From the NCBI GenBank assembly GCA_944391285.1, contig CALXSY010000014.1, positions 1-46,461 of the forward strand: a DNA stretch of 46,461 nt, read 5' to 3'. The notes under the pieces were generated by a model that was not told the DNA's origin, did no database searches, and saw nothing but the letters and a program-made list of their open reading frames with translations. This document shows positions 35,559 through 44,153 of the stretch, in pieces. Within the stretch, counting starts at the first letter, position 1. The number at the start of each line of letters is the position of its first letter. Position numbers and translations under genes: made by a program. The stretch is from an uncultured Clostridia bacterium (GTDB lineage Bacteria; Bacillota; Peptococcia; Peptococcales; Peptococcaceae).

Positions 35559-37208
35559 TTATTTTAAGCCTTCAATAGCATTCTTAATTCTTCTGCTCAG
35601 TTCCTCAACGCCGATAATCTGCTGCACTTCCCACAAATCGGGAGCATTGGTGCGACCGGTTAAGGCGATACGAATAACGCCGCTGACATGACCGACATGA
35701 CCTTTATAAAGCTCGGGATTTTTCTTGAAATCCTTTGGCTTAGCGGCAAAGCCTAAATCCTGTGCCAGATTGCGCACCTTATTAAACCAAGCATCGTTGT
35801 CATCGCTGTAGTCGTAATTTTTCAGATACTCACTTAAAATAGTTACCGCATCTTCTTTAGTTACTTCTGCCGGATAAGGGTCGGTGATAGTGAAAGTTTC
35901 CGGGAAGATATAGGCGCTGAATTTTGCAATTTGCGCGCCGTAAATCAAATCCTTGCGGGGTTTGTCGCCGCTTCTGCCGATATCAAAGGCTTTTTTCGCT
36001 ATTTGCTCATTTTTGAGCAAAATTTGCGCATATTCCTCATCATACTCCTTCGCCCAAGCCAGCACAAAATCATAAATCTCCTCAGCGCTTAATTTTAAAA
36101 GCACAGTCTGGGAGATATCGTTCAATTTCTCCAAATCAAACAAAGCGCCGCTTCTGCCCATTTTATCAATAGAGAAAACGAACTCATCATTATCCGCCTC
36201 CGGATTATTTAAGCGCCATTCCTCATAGTTGGAGTTTAAAATGGTCAGCAGATATTCCTTAACAGCCAAAGGATGATAGCCCAAACTGCGGTAATAGTTT
36301 AAACCTAATTCGGGGTCTTTGCGTTTGGAAAGCTTGCGCTTACCCTCGCCCTCTTTTTTCATCAAATGGGCAGTATGGCAGTAAATGGGGTGTTCCCAGC
36401 CCATCGCTTTAAACAAGGCTAAATGCATCGGCAAGGTAGAAAGCCATTCCTCGCCGCGCAAAAGATGGGTTGTCCCCATCAAATGGTCGTCCACCACATG
36501 GGCAAAATGATAGGTGGGCAGTCCGTTGGTTTTTAAGATAACCAAATCCATGTCATTAGCCGGCATCACCAGCGAGCCGCGAATACCGTCCTCAATCGAC
36601 GCCATTTCGCCTTCTTTGATCATCGCCTTAAAGCGCAAAACCCAAGGTTTGCCTGCGGCTAAATATTGCTCGATCTGCTCCAAGGTCAAAAATCTGTCTC
36701 TTGCCCATTTGCCGTAATAACCGGTTTGCTCTTTCAAGACCTCCTGCTGTTTGCGGATTTCTGCCAAATCCTCTTCGGTGCAGAAGCAGGGATAAGCTAA
36801 GCCTTTTTTCACCAATTCCCGGGCGTAAACCTGATAGATCTCCTTGCGTTCACTTTGCCGATAAGGACCGTAAGCGCCCTTTTCGCCTTCGATAGTTGCG
36901 CCTTCGTCAAAATTGACGCCGAAATATTTTAAGCCGTTGATAATCTCTTCAATAGCACCGGGAACCTCTCTTTTTTCGTCAGTATCCTCGATGCGCAGAT
37001 AAAACACGCCCTTGGATTGGTTAGCCAGCTTCATATCAGCATAAGCACCGTAAAGGTTGCCTAAATGAATAAATCCTGTGGGGCTGGGAGCCAAACGAGT
37101 GACCATTGCCTCAGCCGGCAGCTGGCGGGGTGGGTATTTTTCTTCTATTTCTGCTACGGTTAAATCTAAATTGGGAAACAAAATTTGGGCTAATTTCAAA
37201 GTATCCAT
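35559..37208 (-). CDS. gltX: Glutamyl-tRNA synthetase
   Basis: A 549-residue class I aminoacyl-tRNA synthetase that charges tRNA-Glu. The HIGH-type motif is APSPTGFIHLGNL (near 41-53) and the KMSKS-type motif is KRKLSKRKD (near 294-302). The C-terminal alpha-helical part binds the anticodon. It is longer than the usual 490-residue enzyme. ATG 37208 is chosen because AAAGGAGC precedes it; the frame extends upstream through the tRNA-Glu gene, which must be spurious. tRNA-Glu lies 62 bp upstream on the same strand, with a terminator between. Confidence 0.93.
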   Translation of the reverse strand: MDTLKLAQILFPNLDLTVAEIEEKYPPRQLPAEAMVTRLAPSPTGFIHLGNLYGAYADMKLANQSKGVFYLRIEDTDEKREVPGAIEEIINGLKYFGVNFDEGATIEGEKGAYGPYRQSERKEIYQVYARELVKKGLAYPCFCTEEDLAEIRKQQEVLKEQTGYYGKWARDRFLTLEQIEQYLAAGKPWVLRFKAMIKEGEMASIEDGIRGSLVMPANDMDLVILKTNGLPTYHFAHVVDDHLMGTTHLLRGEEWLSTLPMHLALFKAMGWEHPIYCHTAHLMKKEGEGKRKLSKRKDPELGLNYYRSLGYHPLAVKEYLLTILNSNYEEWRLNNPEADNDEFVFSIDKMGRSGALFDLEKLNDISQTVLLKLSAEEIYDFVLAWAKEYDEEYAQILLKNEQIAKKAFDIGRSGDKPRKDLIYGAQIAKFSAYIFPETFTITDPYPAEVTKEDAVTILSEYLKNYDYSDDNDAWFNKVRNLAQDLGFAAKPKDFKKNPELYKGHVGHVSGVIRIALTGRTNAPDLWEVQQIIGVEELSRRIKNAIEGLK

Positions 37209-37241
37209 TTTTTTCGCTCCTTTGATTTTTGACATAAATAA

Positions 37242-37265
37242 AACGAACGCCTTCCCACGTTCGTT
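37242..37265 (-). terminator. Hairpin between tRNA-Glu and gltX
   Basis: An 8-bp perfect stem AACGAACG with its complement around an 8-nt loop, followed on the minus strand by TTTATTTAT. It lies six bases past the tRNA and would end the tRNA transcript, or reduce read-through into gltX. Confidence 0.65.
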
Positions 37266-37270
37266 AAAAA

Positions 37271-37342
37271 TAGCCCGTAGGGGAATCGAACCCCTGACTC
37301 CACCGTGAGAGGGTGGCATCTTAACCACTTGACCAACGAGCC
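37271..37342 (-). tRNA. tRNA-Glu(CTC)
   Basis: A 72-nt cloverleaf. The anticodon stem CCACC/GGTGG frames the loop CTCTCAC, giving anticodon CTC (codon GAG). The acceptor has GGCTCGT paired with ACGGGCT (one G-T at the end) and discriminator A. The T arm is GGGG TTCGATT CCCC. CCA is not encoded. Its anticodon matches the synthetase gene that follows. Confidence 0.95.
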
Positions 37343-37363
37343 ATATGCATTTGATACCTTAAT

Positions 37364-37392
37364 ATTATATTGCACCCGGAGCAATTAATCAA
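37364..37392 (-). promoter_or_regulatory. tRNA-Glu promoter
   Basis: Minus-strand TTGATT, 17-bp spacer and TATAAT, about 21 bp upstream of the tRNA 5' end. Confidence 0.7.
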
Positions 37393-37461
37393 GCTTTTTT
37401 TTGAAAATAATTGCAAAAATCACATAAAAATGCTAATTAAAGCCATAAATTATCTAAACAA

Positions 37462-37483
37462 TACCCCGGCAAAAGCCGGGGTA
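37462..37483 (-). terminator. Hairpin downstream of metA
   Basis: A perfect 9-bp GC-rich stem (TACCCCGGC with its complement) with an AAAA loop. The T tail on the minus strand is short (TATTGTTTAG), so it may act as a weak terminator or 3' stabiliser. Confidence 0.55.
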
Positions 37484-37489
37484 AAGCTT

Positions 37490-38431
37490 TTATTGATATT
37501 TTTCGCAGATTTCCTTAGAAATATTATTGAGATCATACGGAGTACTCTGATAAACGAAATAGTTGAGCCAGTTGGAGAAAAGCAAATTGGCGTGAGAGCG
37601 CCAATTAACTATCGGCTCTTTCTCGGGATCGTTATCAGGAAAATAATTTTCCGGAATCTCCGGATCGATACCGGCTTGAATATCTCTGTTATATTCATTG
37701 CGCAGGGTATCGGCGTCATATTCCGAGTGACCGCTGATAAAAATCTGATGCCCGTTTTCAGTCATTACGATATGCACTCCGGCTTGTTCGGAGTAAGAAA
37801 CAACCCGCAGCTGAGGTATTTGTTCAACCTCTTCCTTTTTTACCTCTGCATAGCGGGAATGAGGTACATAGAATTGGTCGTCAAAGCCTCTTAAAAGCAT
37901 GGTCTTCTTATCCAAAGCTCGGTGAGCATAAACTCCGGAGAGTTTTTTCGGCAAAAGATATTTCTTCACGCCGTAATGATAATACAAGCCTGCCTGCGCA
38001 CCCCAGCAGATATGAATGGTGCTGTGGACGTGAGTTTTGCTCCACTCCATGATTTGGCAGAGCTCTTCCCAATAATCAACATCTTCAAACTCCTTTTTTT
38101 CCAAAGGCGCACCGGTGATGATCATACCGTCAAATTTACGGTCTTTCACATCATCAAAATGCTGATAAAAGGCCAGCATATGCTCCTGAGGAGTGTTTTT
38201 AGAGACATAGCTTTTCATAGCGATCAAATTTAATTCCACTTGCAAAGGAGTATTACCCAAAATACGGCTTATCTGAGTTTCCGTCTCGATTTTTTTTGGC
38301 ATCAGATTGAGCAGTAAAATCTGCAACGGGCGAATATCCTGCGTAATAGCGCGGTCTTCAGTCATCACGAAAATGTTTTCTCTGGTTAAGACCTCATAAG
38401 CCGGAAGCTTGTTAGGTATTTTGATTGGCAT
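37490..38431 (-). CDS. metA: Homoserine O-acetyltransferase (MetA type)
   Basis: A 313-residue MetA-fold enzyme that acylates homoserine in methionine synthesis. The catalytic cysteine lies in HICWGAQAG at Cys142. Residue 111 is Glu (GAPLE), the position where Glu in place of Gly marks acetyl-CoA use rather than succinyl-CoA in characterised members, so acetyltransferase is the better name although the family is called MetA. It lies 56 bp after metY, whose sulfhydrylase product needs O-acetylhomoserine. The T-box upstream of metY controls both genes. Confidence 0.92.
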   Translation of the reverse strand: MPIKIPNKLPAYEVLTRENIFVMTEDRAITQDIRPLQILLLNLMPKKIETETQISRILGNTPLQVELNLIAMKSYVSKNTPQEHMLAFYQHFDDVKDRKFDGMIITGAPLEKKEFEDVDYWEELCQIMEWSKTHVHSTIHICWGAQAGLYYHYGVKKYLLPKKLSGVYAHRALDKKTMLLRGFDDQFYVPHSRYAEVKKEEVEQIPQLRVVSYSEQAGVHIVMTENGHQIFISGHSEYDADTLRNEYNRDIQAGIDPEIPENYFPDNDPEKEPIVNWRSHANLLFSNWLNYFVYQSTPYDLNNISKEICEKYQ

Positions 38432-38487
38432 AATAAACCCTCCTTTTTAATAAAACTCTCTATTATAAATTAACAAATAAATCTTGT

Positions 38488-39768
38488 TTAAATCTGTGCT
38501 AAAGCCTGCGCCATATCCTCAATTAAATCCTGAGCATTTTCCAAACCGCAGCTCATGCGGATTAAATCAGCGGAGACACCGCTGGCTTTAAGCTCCTCAT
38601 CGCTTAATTGACGGTGAGTAGCGCTGGCAGGATGCAAACAGCAGGTGCGGGCATCTGCTACGTGGGTAGCGATCATGCCGACCTTTAAATGACCCATGAA
38701 TTCCTCAGCCGCTTGTCTACCGCCCTTAACACCAAAGCTGATTACACCGCAGGTGCCGTTAGGACAATATTTTTTCGCCAAATCATGCTGACGGTCGCCG
38801 GGCAGATCGGGATAATTAACCCAAGCGATTTTCTCATGCTTGCTCAAAAACTCAGCTACCGCATAAGCATTTTCGCAATGGCGTTTCATTCTGACTGCCA
38901 AGCTTTCCAAGCCTAAATTAAGAAGAAAAGCGCTTTGCGGCGATGGAGTAGAGCCGAAATCTCTCATCAGCTGGGCGGTTGCTTTAGTGATAAAAGCTCC
39001 AGCTAAACCAAAACGCTCGGTATAAGTGATGCCATGATAGCTTTCATCGGGAGTGGTTAAGCCGGGGAATTTATCAGCGTACTTATTCCAGTCAAATTTG
39101 CCGCTGTCAATGATAGCTCCGCCTACGGCTGAGCCGTGTCCGTCCATGTATTTGGTAGTAGAATGAGTAACGATATCGGCACCCCATTCAAAAGGACGGC
39201 AGTTAATAGGTGTAGCGAAAGTATTGTCAATGATTAACGGTACGCCGTGCGCATGAGCTGCTTTGGCAAAGCGCTCGATATCCAAAATATCCAAAGACGG
39301 ATTGGCGATAGTTTCACCAAAAACGGCTTTAGTATTAGGCTTAAAGGCTGCTTCTAACTCTTCATCACTGCAATTGGGAGTAACAAAGGTAAAGTCAATA
39401 CCCATTTTTCTCATGGTTACGTTAAAAAGATTGAAGGTTCCGCCGTAAATGGTGGAGCTGCAAACTACATGGTCGCCGTTGTTGGCGATATTGAAAATAG
39501 AGAAAAAGTTGGCTGCTTGACCGGAGCTGGTCAGCATAGCCGCTGTGCCGCCTTCCAGTTCTGCAATTTTTGCCGCTACCAAATCGCAGGTAGGATTTTG
39601 CAGGCGGGAATAAAAATAGCCGCTGGCTTCCAAATCAAAGAGCTTGCCCATCTCAGCGCTGGAATCATATTTAAAGGTTGTGCTTTGGATAATAGGAATT
39701 TGTCTCGGTTCACCATTGCCGGGAGTATAGCCTCCATGCAGGCAAATTGTTTCAATGCGTTTTGTCAT
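38488..39768 (-). CDS. metY: O-acetylhomoserine sulfhydrylase
   Basis: A 426-residue Cys/Met metabolism PLP enzyme that makes homocysteine from O-acetylhomoserine and sulfide. The PLP lysine is in VTHSTTKYMDGHG near 208, the Tyr-Ser-Arg region SGYFYSRLQNPT near 51 and the cofactor stretch SSGQAANFFSI near 82. It begins shortly after a Met-type T-box and is followed by metA, giving a two-gene methionine operon. The length is normal. MetY is favoured over MetZ/MetB by its length and ending. Confidence 0.93.
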   Translation of the reverse strand: MTKRIETICLHGGYTPGNGEPRQIPIIQSTTFKYDSSAEMGKLFDLEASGYFYSRLQNPTCDLVAAKIAELEGGTAAMLTSSGQAANFFSIFNIANNGDHVVCSSTIYGGTFNLFNVTMRKMGIDFTFVTPNCSDEELEAAFKPNTKAVFGETIANPSLDILDIERFAKAAHAHGVPLIIDNTFATPINCRPFEWGADIVTHSTTKYMDGHGSAVGGAIIDSGKFDWNKYADKFPGLTTPDESYHGITYTERFGLAGAFITKATAQLMRDFGSTPSPQSAFLLNLGLESLAVRMKRHCENAYAVAEFLSKHEKIAWVNYPDLPGDRQHDLAKKYCPNGTCGVISFGVKGGRQAAEEFMGHLKVGMIATHVADARTCCLHPASATHRQLSDEELKASGVSADLIRMSCGLENAQDLIEDMAQALAQI

Positions 39769-39807
39769 CAGTTATTTCCTCCTTAAAATAATTAACATAT
39801 AAATAAT

Positions 39808-39842
39808 AAAAAACCCGTCTCAAAGTATCACTTTGAGACGGG
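39808..39842 (-). terminator. Terminator of the Met T-box
   Basis: A 12-bp stem (CCCGTCTCAAAG with its complement) and 5-nt loop run into six Ts. It lies just after the T-box core. Confidence 0.92.
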
Positions 39843-40070
39843 ATAACCCGCGGTACCACTCAAATTGCATCTAATGATGCCACCTCTCAGACTCCATCAA
39901 GTCCTATGCCTTTACGCAGCAATCACGGAAAAGCCTACACCTATGTTTCGACCTTTCGGCTCGGAAGCCATAGACTATTGAAACAGCTCGTTATCGCTTT
40001 CCACCAACCAGCGACTCTCTTGAAACTCCTTATTTCAGCCCTCTTCGTCACAGCCTTTATTATTTATATT
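39808..40070 (-). promoter_or_regulatory. T-box leader, methionine-type specifier (ATG)
   Basis: The minus-strand leader carries the Stem I landmark AAGAGAGTCGCTGGTTGGTGG, the specifier ATG at 39969-39971 (complement CAT on the plus strand) followed by GCTTCCGAGC, the T-box core GAGTGGTACCGCGG at 39848-39861 and the terminator. The ATG specifier fits the downstream methionine genes metY and metA. Confidence 0.95.
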
Positions 40071-40076
40071 GGTGCT

Positions 40077-40105
40077 ATTCTATCATTACTTAGGGCGCTT
40101 GTCAA
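40077..40105 (-). promoter_or_regulatory. Promoter of the Met T-box operon
   Basis: Minus-strand TTGACA, 17-bp spacer and TAGAAT, a strong sigma-A match just before the T-box. Confidence 0.8.
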
Positions 40106-40136
40106 GAGTTATTTTTAAAATTTCTTTTAAAAATTT

Positions 40137-40859
40137 TTATTGTATTTTTTGCAGTTCTTTGCGCAGACGGCGGATAATTTTTTTCTCTAAACGAGAGATA
40201 TATGACTGGGATATGCCCAAGGCTTGCGCTACCTGCTTTTGCGTTTGCTCTAAGCCATTGCTCAAGCCATAGCGCATCTGGATAATTACCCGCTCTCTTT
40301 CGCTTAAAGTTGTCATGGCGTATTCCAAGAGGTTTTTATTGATATCCTTTTCAATAGTATCATAAATGATATCGCCTTCTGTGCCTACGATGTCGCTTAT
40401 CAATAATTCATTGCCGTCATGGTCGATATTAAGCGGCTCATCTAAGCTTATCTCCTGCTTGCGGCGGTTTTGGTGGCGCAAATGCATCAATATCTCATTT
40501 TCAATACAGCGGGAAGCATAAGTCGCCAGCTTGATATTTTTTTCCGGGTTATAGGTATTGATCGCCTTAATCAAGCCGATAGTGCCGATAGAAATCAAAT
40601 CCTCCGTGTTGGTTAGATTGTTAGTGCTCTCGTATTTGCGGGCAATATAGATAACCAAGCGCAGATTATGCTCGATCAAAGCTTGTTTTGCTACCGTTTC
40701 GCCCTTGGCTAAGCGCTCGATCAATTCTTGCTCTTGCTCCGGCGTTAACGGCGCCGGCAAAGTTTGGTTATTGCTTATGTAATGAATGGCTTGCGCCCAT
40801 TCTTCCTTTTGCTTAAACCTCGCCTCCAGCAGAGTTTTAATTTTTATTATCCACAGCAT
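40137..40859 (-). CDS. sigE: Sporulation sigma factor SigE
   Basis: A 240-residue sigma-70 family factor for the early mother-cell compartment. It has a pro-sequence-like N-terminus, region 2 ([20 protein letters not shown], then [18 protein letters not shown]) and region 4 ([33 protein letters not shown]). Its normal partner spoIIGA lies directly upstream by 23 bp. The usual third gene, sigG, is not here; the next unit is the metY T-box promoter in the same direction. This is strong evidence for an endospore lineage, although not proof that the strain sporulates. Confidence 0.95.
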   Translation of the reverse strand: MLWIIKIKTLLEARFKQKEEWAQAIHYISNNQTLPAPLTPEQEQELIERLAKGETVAKQALIEHNLRLVIYIARKYESTNNLTNTEDLISIGTIGLIKAINTYNPEKNIKLATYASRCIENEILMHLRHQNRRKQEISLDEPLNIDHDGNELLISDIVGTEGDIIYDTIEKDINKNLLEYAMTTLSERERVIIQMRYGLSNGLEQTQKQVAQALGISQSYISRLEKKIIRRLRKELQKIQ

Positions 40860-40882
40860 CTTGCTTTCACTCCTTTTTCTTC

Positions 40883-41764
40883 TTACCTAAGCATCTGCGC
40901 CGGAATAATCAGTTCATACTCTCCCTGGCGTCCAACATCTTGGGGCGCAAATGCCAATATAGGATTGGCAAAAACATGCATATTTTTTTTATTATATACC
41001 GTTAGTTTATCCAGCCTGATTGCCAAAAGCATGCTTTGCCGGTCAATAGTCGCATAGCTTATCAGCTGCAAGCGTCTGGCATATGGCTTCTCCGCACATC
41101 CAAGCAAAATTTGGTCTGCCTCCAAAGGCGGATTTTGGCATAAAATCTCCAGCAAATCCTTCTCAAGCAACTCCTTGACTGCCTGCGGCGCTGCTAAAAT
41201 CACGCCTTTGCCTTCCGAGGAACGCAAACGGTTGCCGGTGTCTGCCAACGCTTTTAACTCTGCCGCCTTGCCTTCCAGCTCCAGCTTTACTTTAAAAAAC
41301 ACATCAGCCGGCGGCAAAGCTTTTAACTTGCGGTGATAATAGGTAAAGGCTATCAATAAACCTAAAGCCGTAAGCAAATTCAGCAAGGTAGGTTTGCTGC
41401 TGGGAACAGCTATACCGGTAGTTACCGGCACGGTGTTGGTCAAGGCATGGCAAAGCAAAGTTAAGCTGCTCATAACAGACGCCGTCAAAACCATGATAAT
41501 CAGCTGTCTGAAATACATCTGCCGGCTTTTGCTCTGATAGGCTATCTTCGCCAAAATCACACTGCTCAAAATCCTGCCGGCAGGCGTTGTCAGATACCTG
41601 CCGCCGGGGGTTAACAGGGCTAATGTTAAGCCCACTGCCAAAATCGTTGCTAAAAATAAGCGCCATTTTTTTATTTCTCCGCCGGATAAAATCCCGGCGG
41701 CATAAAATATTGCTCCATTGGTGAGCAGACTGACAAGAATCAACCAATCCAGATAGATAACCAT
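40883..41764 (-). CDS. spoIIGA: SpoIIGA, pro-sigma-E processing protease
   Basis: A 293-residue membrane protease. Five hydrophobic segments occupy the first half (about residues 3-145), and the cytoplasmic half carries the aspartic protease motif ALADTGNRL with Asp175. It cleaves the pro-region of SigE after the SpoIIR signal in Bacillus. The start is GTG-free ATG at 41764 with a GGAGGA site. It lies first in the unit with sigE and has an unusual promoter upstream with a 21-bp spacer. Confidence 0.92.
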   Translation of the reverse strand: MVIYLDWLILVSLLTNGAIFYAAGILSGGEIKKWRLFLATILAVGLTLALLTPGGRYLTTPAGRILSSVILAKIAYQSKSRQMYFRQLIIMVLTASVMSSLTLLCHALTNTVPVTTGIAVPSSKPTLLNLLTALGLLIAFTYYHRKLKALPPADVFFKVKLELEGKAAELKALADTGNRLRSSEGKGVILAAPQAVKELLEKDLLEILCQNPPLEADQILLGCAEKPYARRLQLISYATIDRQSMLLAIRLDKLTVYNKKNMHVFANPILAFAPQDVGRQGEYELIIPAQMLR

Positions 41765-41795
41765 ACCTTGACCCTTTCCTCCGAACGATAGGTAT

Positions 41796-41828
41796 ATTAT
41801 ACCTTGTTTGCTTTGCGTTTTTTGTCAT
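41796..41828 (-). promoter_or_regulatory. spoIIGA promoter with long spacer
   Basis: Minus-strand ATGACA and TATAAT are separated by 21 bp, longer than a normal sigma-A spacer. It recalls Bacillus spoIIG, where TTGACA and the -10 lie 22 bp apart and Spo0A is needed. I do not see a clear TGTCGAA Spo0A box. Confidence 0.5.
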
Positions 41829-41937
41829 TTTGAGGAAGTAAGACAAGGCTTTTTTCTGACTTTTTTATTTAATGTTCTTATTTACTAAGAATAAGCATAT
41901 TGTGAAAGTAAACGAAAGAGTTAAAGGCGGTGATAAT

Positions 41938-42171
41938 ATGATGCACAATCTGGCAGATCTCAGAGAAAAAGAAGCCATCAATATTTTGGACGGCCGCTGC
42001 TTAGGTGCTATTGTTGATGCGGTGATAAATTTGCAGGAAGGACAAGTGGTAGGCGTGCTTCTCCCCGGCGGTTTTTTTAACAATCACATTTTTCTGCCCT
42101 ATAAAGCAATCGTTTTGGTAGGAGTTGATGTGGTGCTGGTTAATTTAGCTCTTGCCAACGAGGAGAAATAA
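41938..42171 (+). CDS. YlmC/YmxH-family sporulation protein (PRC-barrel)
   Basis: A 77-residue PRC-barrel protein with the pattern LADLREKEAINILDGRCLGAIVDAVINL and the closing IVLVGVDVVLVNLA. The YlmC/YmxH group is found in endospore formers, often near sigE-sigG. Its mechanism is unknown. Two tandem ATGs (41938, 41941) follow GGCGGTGAT; the longer frame from 41872 is not preferred. It is divergent from spoIIGA and lies 34 bp before rnhB. Confidence 0.82.
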   Translation: MMHNLADLREKEAINILDGRCLGAIVDAVINLQEGQVVGVLLPGGFFNNHIFLPYKAIVLVGVDVVLVNLALANEEK

Positions 42172-42205
42172 ATGGTATAATTACTCTCGAAAGGGAGTGT
42201 CTGCC

Positions 42206-42979
42206 ATGGATGATAAGCTCTTGAGCATCAAGGAGCTGAAAAATATTTTTGCCCAAAGTGACGAAGAATCACAAAGGCAATTAATCAAGCAATACAAAAA
42301 CGATCCCCGCGCCGGAGTACAAGCCTTGCTTAAGCAAGCAGCAAAGCAAATTGCCCAAAGAGAGCAGGAGCTTTTGCGCTTAAAAGAAATGCAGCAATTA
42401 GAAAATGAGCTTTTGGCGGCAGGCTATCAATATATCTGCGGCTGTGACGAAGTAGGACGAGGTCCGTTAGCCGGTCCGGTGGTAGCAGCAGCAGTTATCA
42501 TGCCAAAAGATTGTCTTATCTGGGGCGTCAATGATTCAAAAAAGCTCAATGTCTCCAAAAGAAAGCAGTTAGCTCAAGAAATCAAAGAGCAGGCTTTAGC
42601 TTATGCTATAAGCGAAATTTCGCCCCGCATTATCGATGCTGTCAATATTTTGCAAGCCAGCCGCCTGGCTATGGCAGAAGCCGTCAAAAAGCTGGGACTG
42701 CCTTGCGATATGGTGATGGTGGACGGCTGGGAAAATCCGCTGTTTGAGCTTCCCCAAAAGGCGATTGTCAAAGGCGACAGCAGATGCTTTAATATCGCCT
42801 GCGCTTCTATTCTTGCCAAGGTTTACCGTGATGATTTAATGGATGAGCTCGATGAAAAATATCCTGGCTACGGCTTCAGTCAGCACAAAGGTTATCCGAC
42901 CAAGGAGCATTATGAAGCGCTTAAAGCTTTGGGACCTTGTGAAATTCACCGCATAAGTTTTGATTTAAAGCTCCAATAA
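42206..42979 (+). CDS. rnhB: Ribonuclease HII
   Basis: A 257-residue endonuclease that cuts RNA in RNA-DNA hybrids and single ribonucleotides in DNA. The metal-binding motif CGCDEVGRGPLAGPVVAAAV starts near residue 79, with a second acidic region MVDGWENP near 171 and GDSRCFNIACASILAKVYRD near 191. A helical N-terminal extension of about 70 residues precedes it, as in Bacillus. ATG 42206 has AAGGGAGTG upstream; the frame runs back into ymxH without a start. Confidence 0.94.
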   Translation: MDDKLLSIKELKNIFAQSDEESQRQLIKQYKNDPRAGVQALLKQAAKQIAQREQELLRLKEMQQLENELLAAGYQYICGCDEVGRGPLAGPVVAAAVIMPKDCLIWGVNDSKKLNVSKRKQLAQEIKEQALAYAISEISPRIIDAVNILQASRLAMAEAVKKLGLPCDMVMVDGWENPLFELPQKAIVKGDSRCFNIACASILAKVYRDDLMDELDEKYPGYGFSQHKGYPTKEHYEALKALGPCEIHRISFDLKLQ

Positions 42980-43010
42980 ATTTTTTTATGCCTTTATCCC
43001 ATTTTTTCTC

Positions 43011-43039
43011 TTGCAATCAAGGATTTACTATGGTAAAAT
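43011..43039 (+). promoter_or_regulatory. tRNA-Gly promoter
   Basis: TTGCAA, 17-bp spacer and TAAAAT, 22 bp before the tRNA 5' end. Confidence 0.65.
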
Positions 43040-43061
43040 AATGCTTGTCTTTGAGAAAGAT

Positions 43062-43133
43062 GCGGAAATAGCTCAGTGGTAGAGCATCGCCTTGCCATGG
43101 CGAGGGTCGCGAGTTCGAATCTCGTTTTCCGCT
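43062..43133 (+). tRNA. tRNA-Gly(GCC)
   Basis: A 72-nt cloverleaf. The acceptor GCGGAAA pairs with TTTCCGC, and the discriminator is T. The anticodon loop TTGCCAT between TCGCC and GGCGA gives GCC. The T loop is TTCGAAT. CCA is not encoded. Confidence 0.95.
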
Positions 43134-43175
43134 TGCGGTACAGTGGGGTGCCGCAAAGGGATGGTTGTGGTGGTG

Positions 43176-43212
43176 AAAAAGCAGTCTGCGTTCGGTTGCA
43201 GGCTGCTTTTTT
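43176..43212 (+). terminator. Terminator between tRNA-Gly and rdgB
   Basis: AAAAAGCAG pairs with CTGCTTTTT, extended by an inner CTGC/GCAG helix with a T-G pair. Six Ts follow. Confidence 0.8.
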
Positions 43213-43232
43213 CTTGAAGAAAGGTGGTCAAT

Positions 43233-43820
43233 ATGCAGATTTTTTTAGCTACGACTAATGAAGGCAAAGTACGGGAATTAAAAGATTTGTTAGGCACCGG
43301 CTTTGAGGTCTTTTGCCTCAAAGATTTTCCCGAAATAACTCCTGCGGTAGAAGACGGCTCCTCTTTTAAAGAAAATGCTGTTAAAAAAGCCGCTCACGCC
43401 GCAAGCTTGACAAAAATGTGGACTTTAGCTGATGATTCGGGGCTGGTGGTTGATGCCTTAAATGGTGCACCGGGAATATATTCTGCTCGTTTTGCCGGCG
43501 GAAATGCTGATGATGCGGCTAACAATGCCAAGCTTTTAAGCTTATTAGCCGATATTCCGGAAGCTGAGCGCACTGCTCGTTTTGTCAGTGCCGTAGCGTT
43601 GGTGTCACCAACCGGTGAAACAACAGTTTTTGAAGGCAGCTGTGAAGGCACAATCCTCTTTGCCGCCGACGGCACCGAAGGATTTGGCTATGACCCGCTT
43701 TTTTACTCTGCCGATTTGCACAAAAGTTTCGGTCAAGCCAGCGCCGATGAAAAAAACGCTGTCAGTCATCGCAGCCGCGCTATGTCAAAAGCTTGTGCTT
43801 ATTTAAAAGAGAGAAAATAA
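43233..43820 (+). CDS. rdgB: XTP/dITP pyrophosphatase (RdgB/HAM1 family)
   Basis: A 195-residue house-cleaning enzyme that hydrolyses dITP and XTP. The start FLATTNEGKVRELKDLL, the DDSGLVVDALNGAPGIYSARFAGG motif near 66-90 and the GTEGFGYDPLF motif near 145 are family signatures, as is the C-terminal SHRSRAMSKACAYL. ATG 43233 has AAAGGTGG upstream; the frame runs three codons earlier. It is independent of the tRNA-Gly unit because a terminator lies between. Confidence 0.94.
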   Translation: MQIFLATTNEGKVRELKDLLGTGFEVFCLKDFPEITPAVEDGSSFKENAVKKAAHAASLTKMWTLADDSGLVVDALNGAPGIYSARFAGGNADDAANNAKLLSLLADIPEAERTARFVSAVALVSPTGETTVFEGSCEGTILFAADGTEGFGYDPLFYSADLHKSFGQASADEKNAVSHRSRAMSKACAYLKERK

Positions 43821-43856
43821 TTTTGCAAGAAATCTTAACTTTTTCGCAAAAAAGTC

Positions 43857-43885
43857 TTTACAGATTACAATATTTAGTGTATAAT
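43857..43885 (+). promoter_or_regulatory. tRNA-Leu promoter
   Basis: TTTACA, 17-bp spacer and TATAAT, 16 bp before the tRNA 5' end. Confidence 0.75.
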
Positions 43886-43901
43886 CATTTAGTAACTTTA
43901 A

Positions 43902-43983
43902 GCGGTAGTGGCGGAATAGGCATACGCGCACGTTTGAGGGGCGTGTCCGGTCTCGGGTATGGGTTCAAGTCCCATCTACCGCA
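43902..43983 (+). tRNA. tRNA-Leu(GAG)
   Basis: An 82-nt class II tRNA with a variable arm. The acceptor GCGGTAG pairs with CTACCGC, discriminator A. The anticodon loop TTGAGGG between CACGT and GCGTG gives GAG (codon CTC). The T arm is ATGGG TTCAAGT CCCAT. It borders the accessory region, so it could serve as an integration site, but no second att copy is visible. Confidence 0.93.
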
Positions 43984-43992
43984 GAAATTAAT

Positions 43993-44042
43993 AAAAGCCT
44001 TGTTGGTCGTAATCTTCAAAGAATGCGATTAACAAGGCTTTT
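43993..44042 (+). terminator. Long hairpin after tRNA-Leu
   Basis: AAAAGCCTTGTT pairs perfectly over 12 bp with AACAAGGCTTTT around a 26-nt loop, followed by a T-rich tail. It would end the tRNA-Leu transcript. Confidence 0.7.
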
Positions 44043-44153
44043 CTTTATTTCTCTAATCCGTAAATAATTCCGCTGTTTTACAGTAAAATACGCTATAAAA
44101 TAATGCTTAGCACCACGAATGGCACCACGAAATTTTTATAAGTATCGGCTTAT

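Noticed and set aside
37209-37328. N-terminal extension of gltX by 40 codons
   Set aside because: It runs through tRNA-Glu and a hairpin and has no homology to the synthetase start; ATG 37208 has a proper ribosome site.
43139-43260. Short plus-strand frame between tRNA-Gly and rdgB
   Set aside because: It is made of the terminator region and overlaps the rdgB start; no ribosome site.
43073-43321. ORF over tRNA-Gly on the minus strand
   Set aside because: It covers the tRNA and part of rdgB; its end (RTRDPRHGKAMLYH) is a familiar translation of a tRNA gene.
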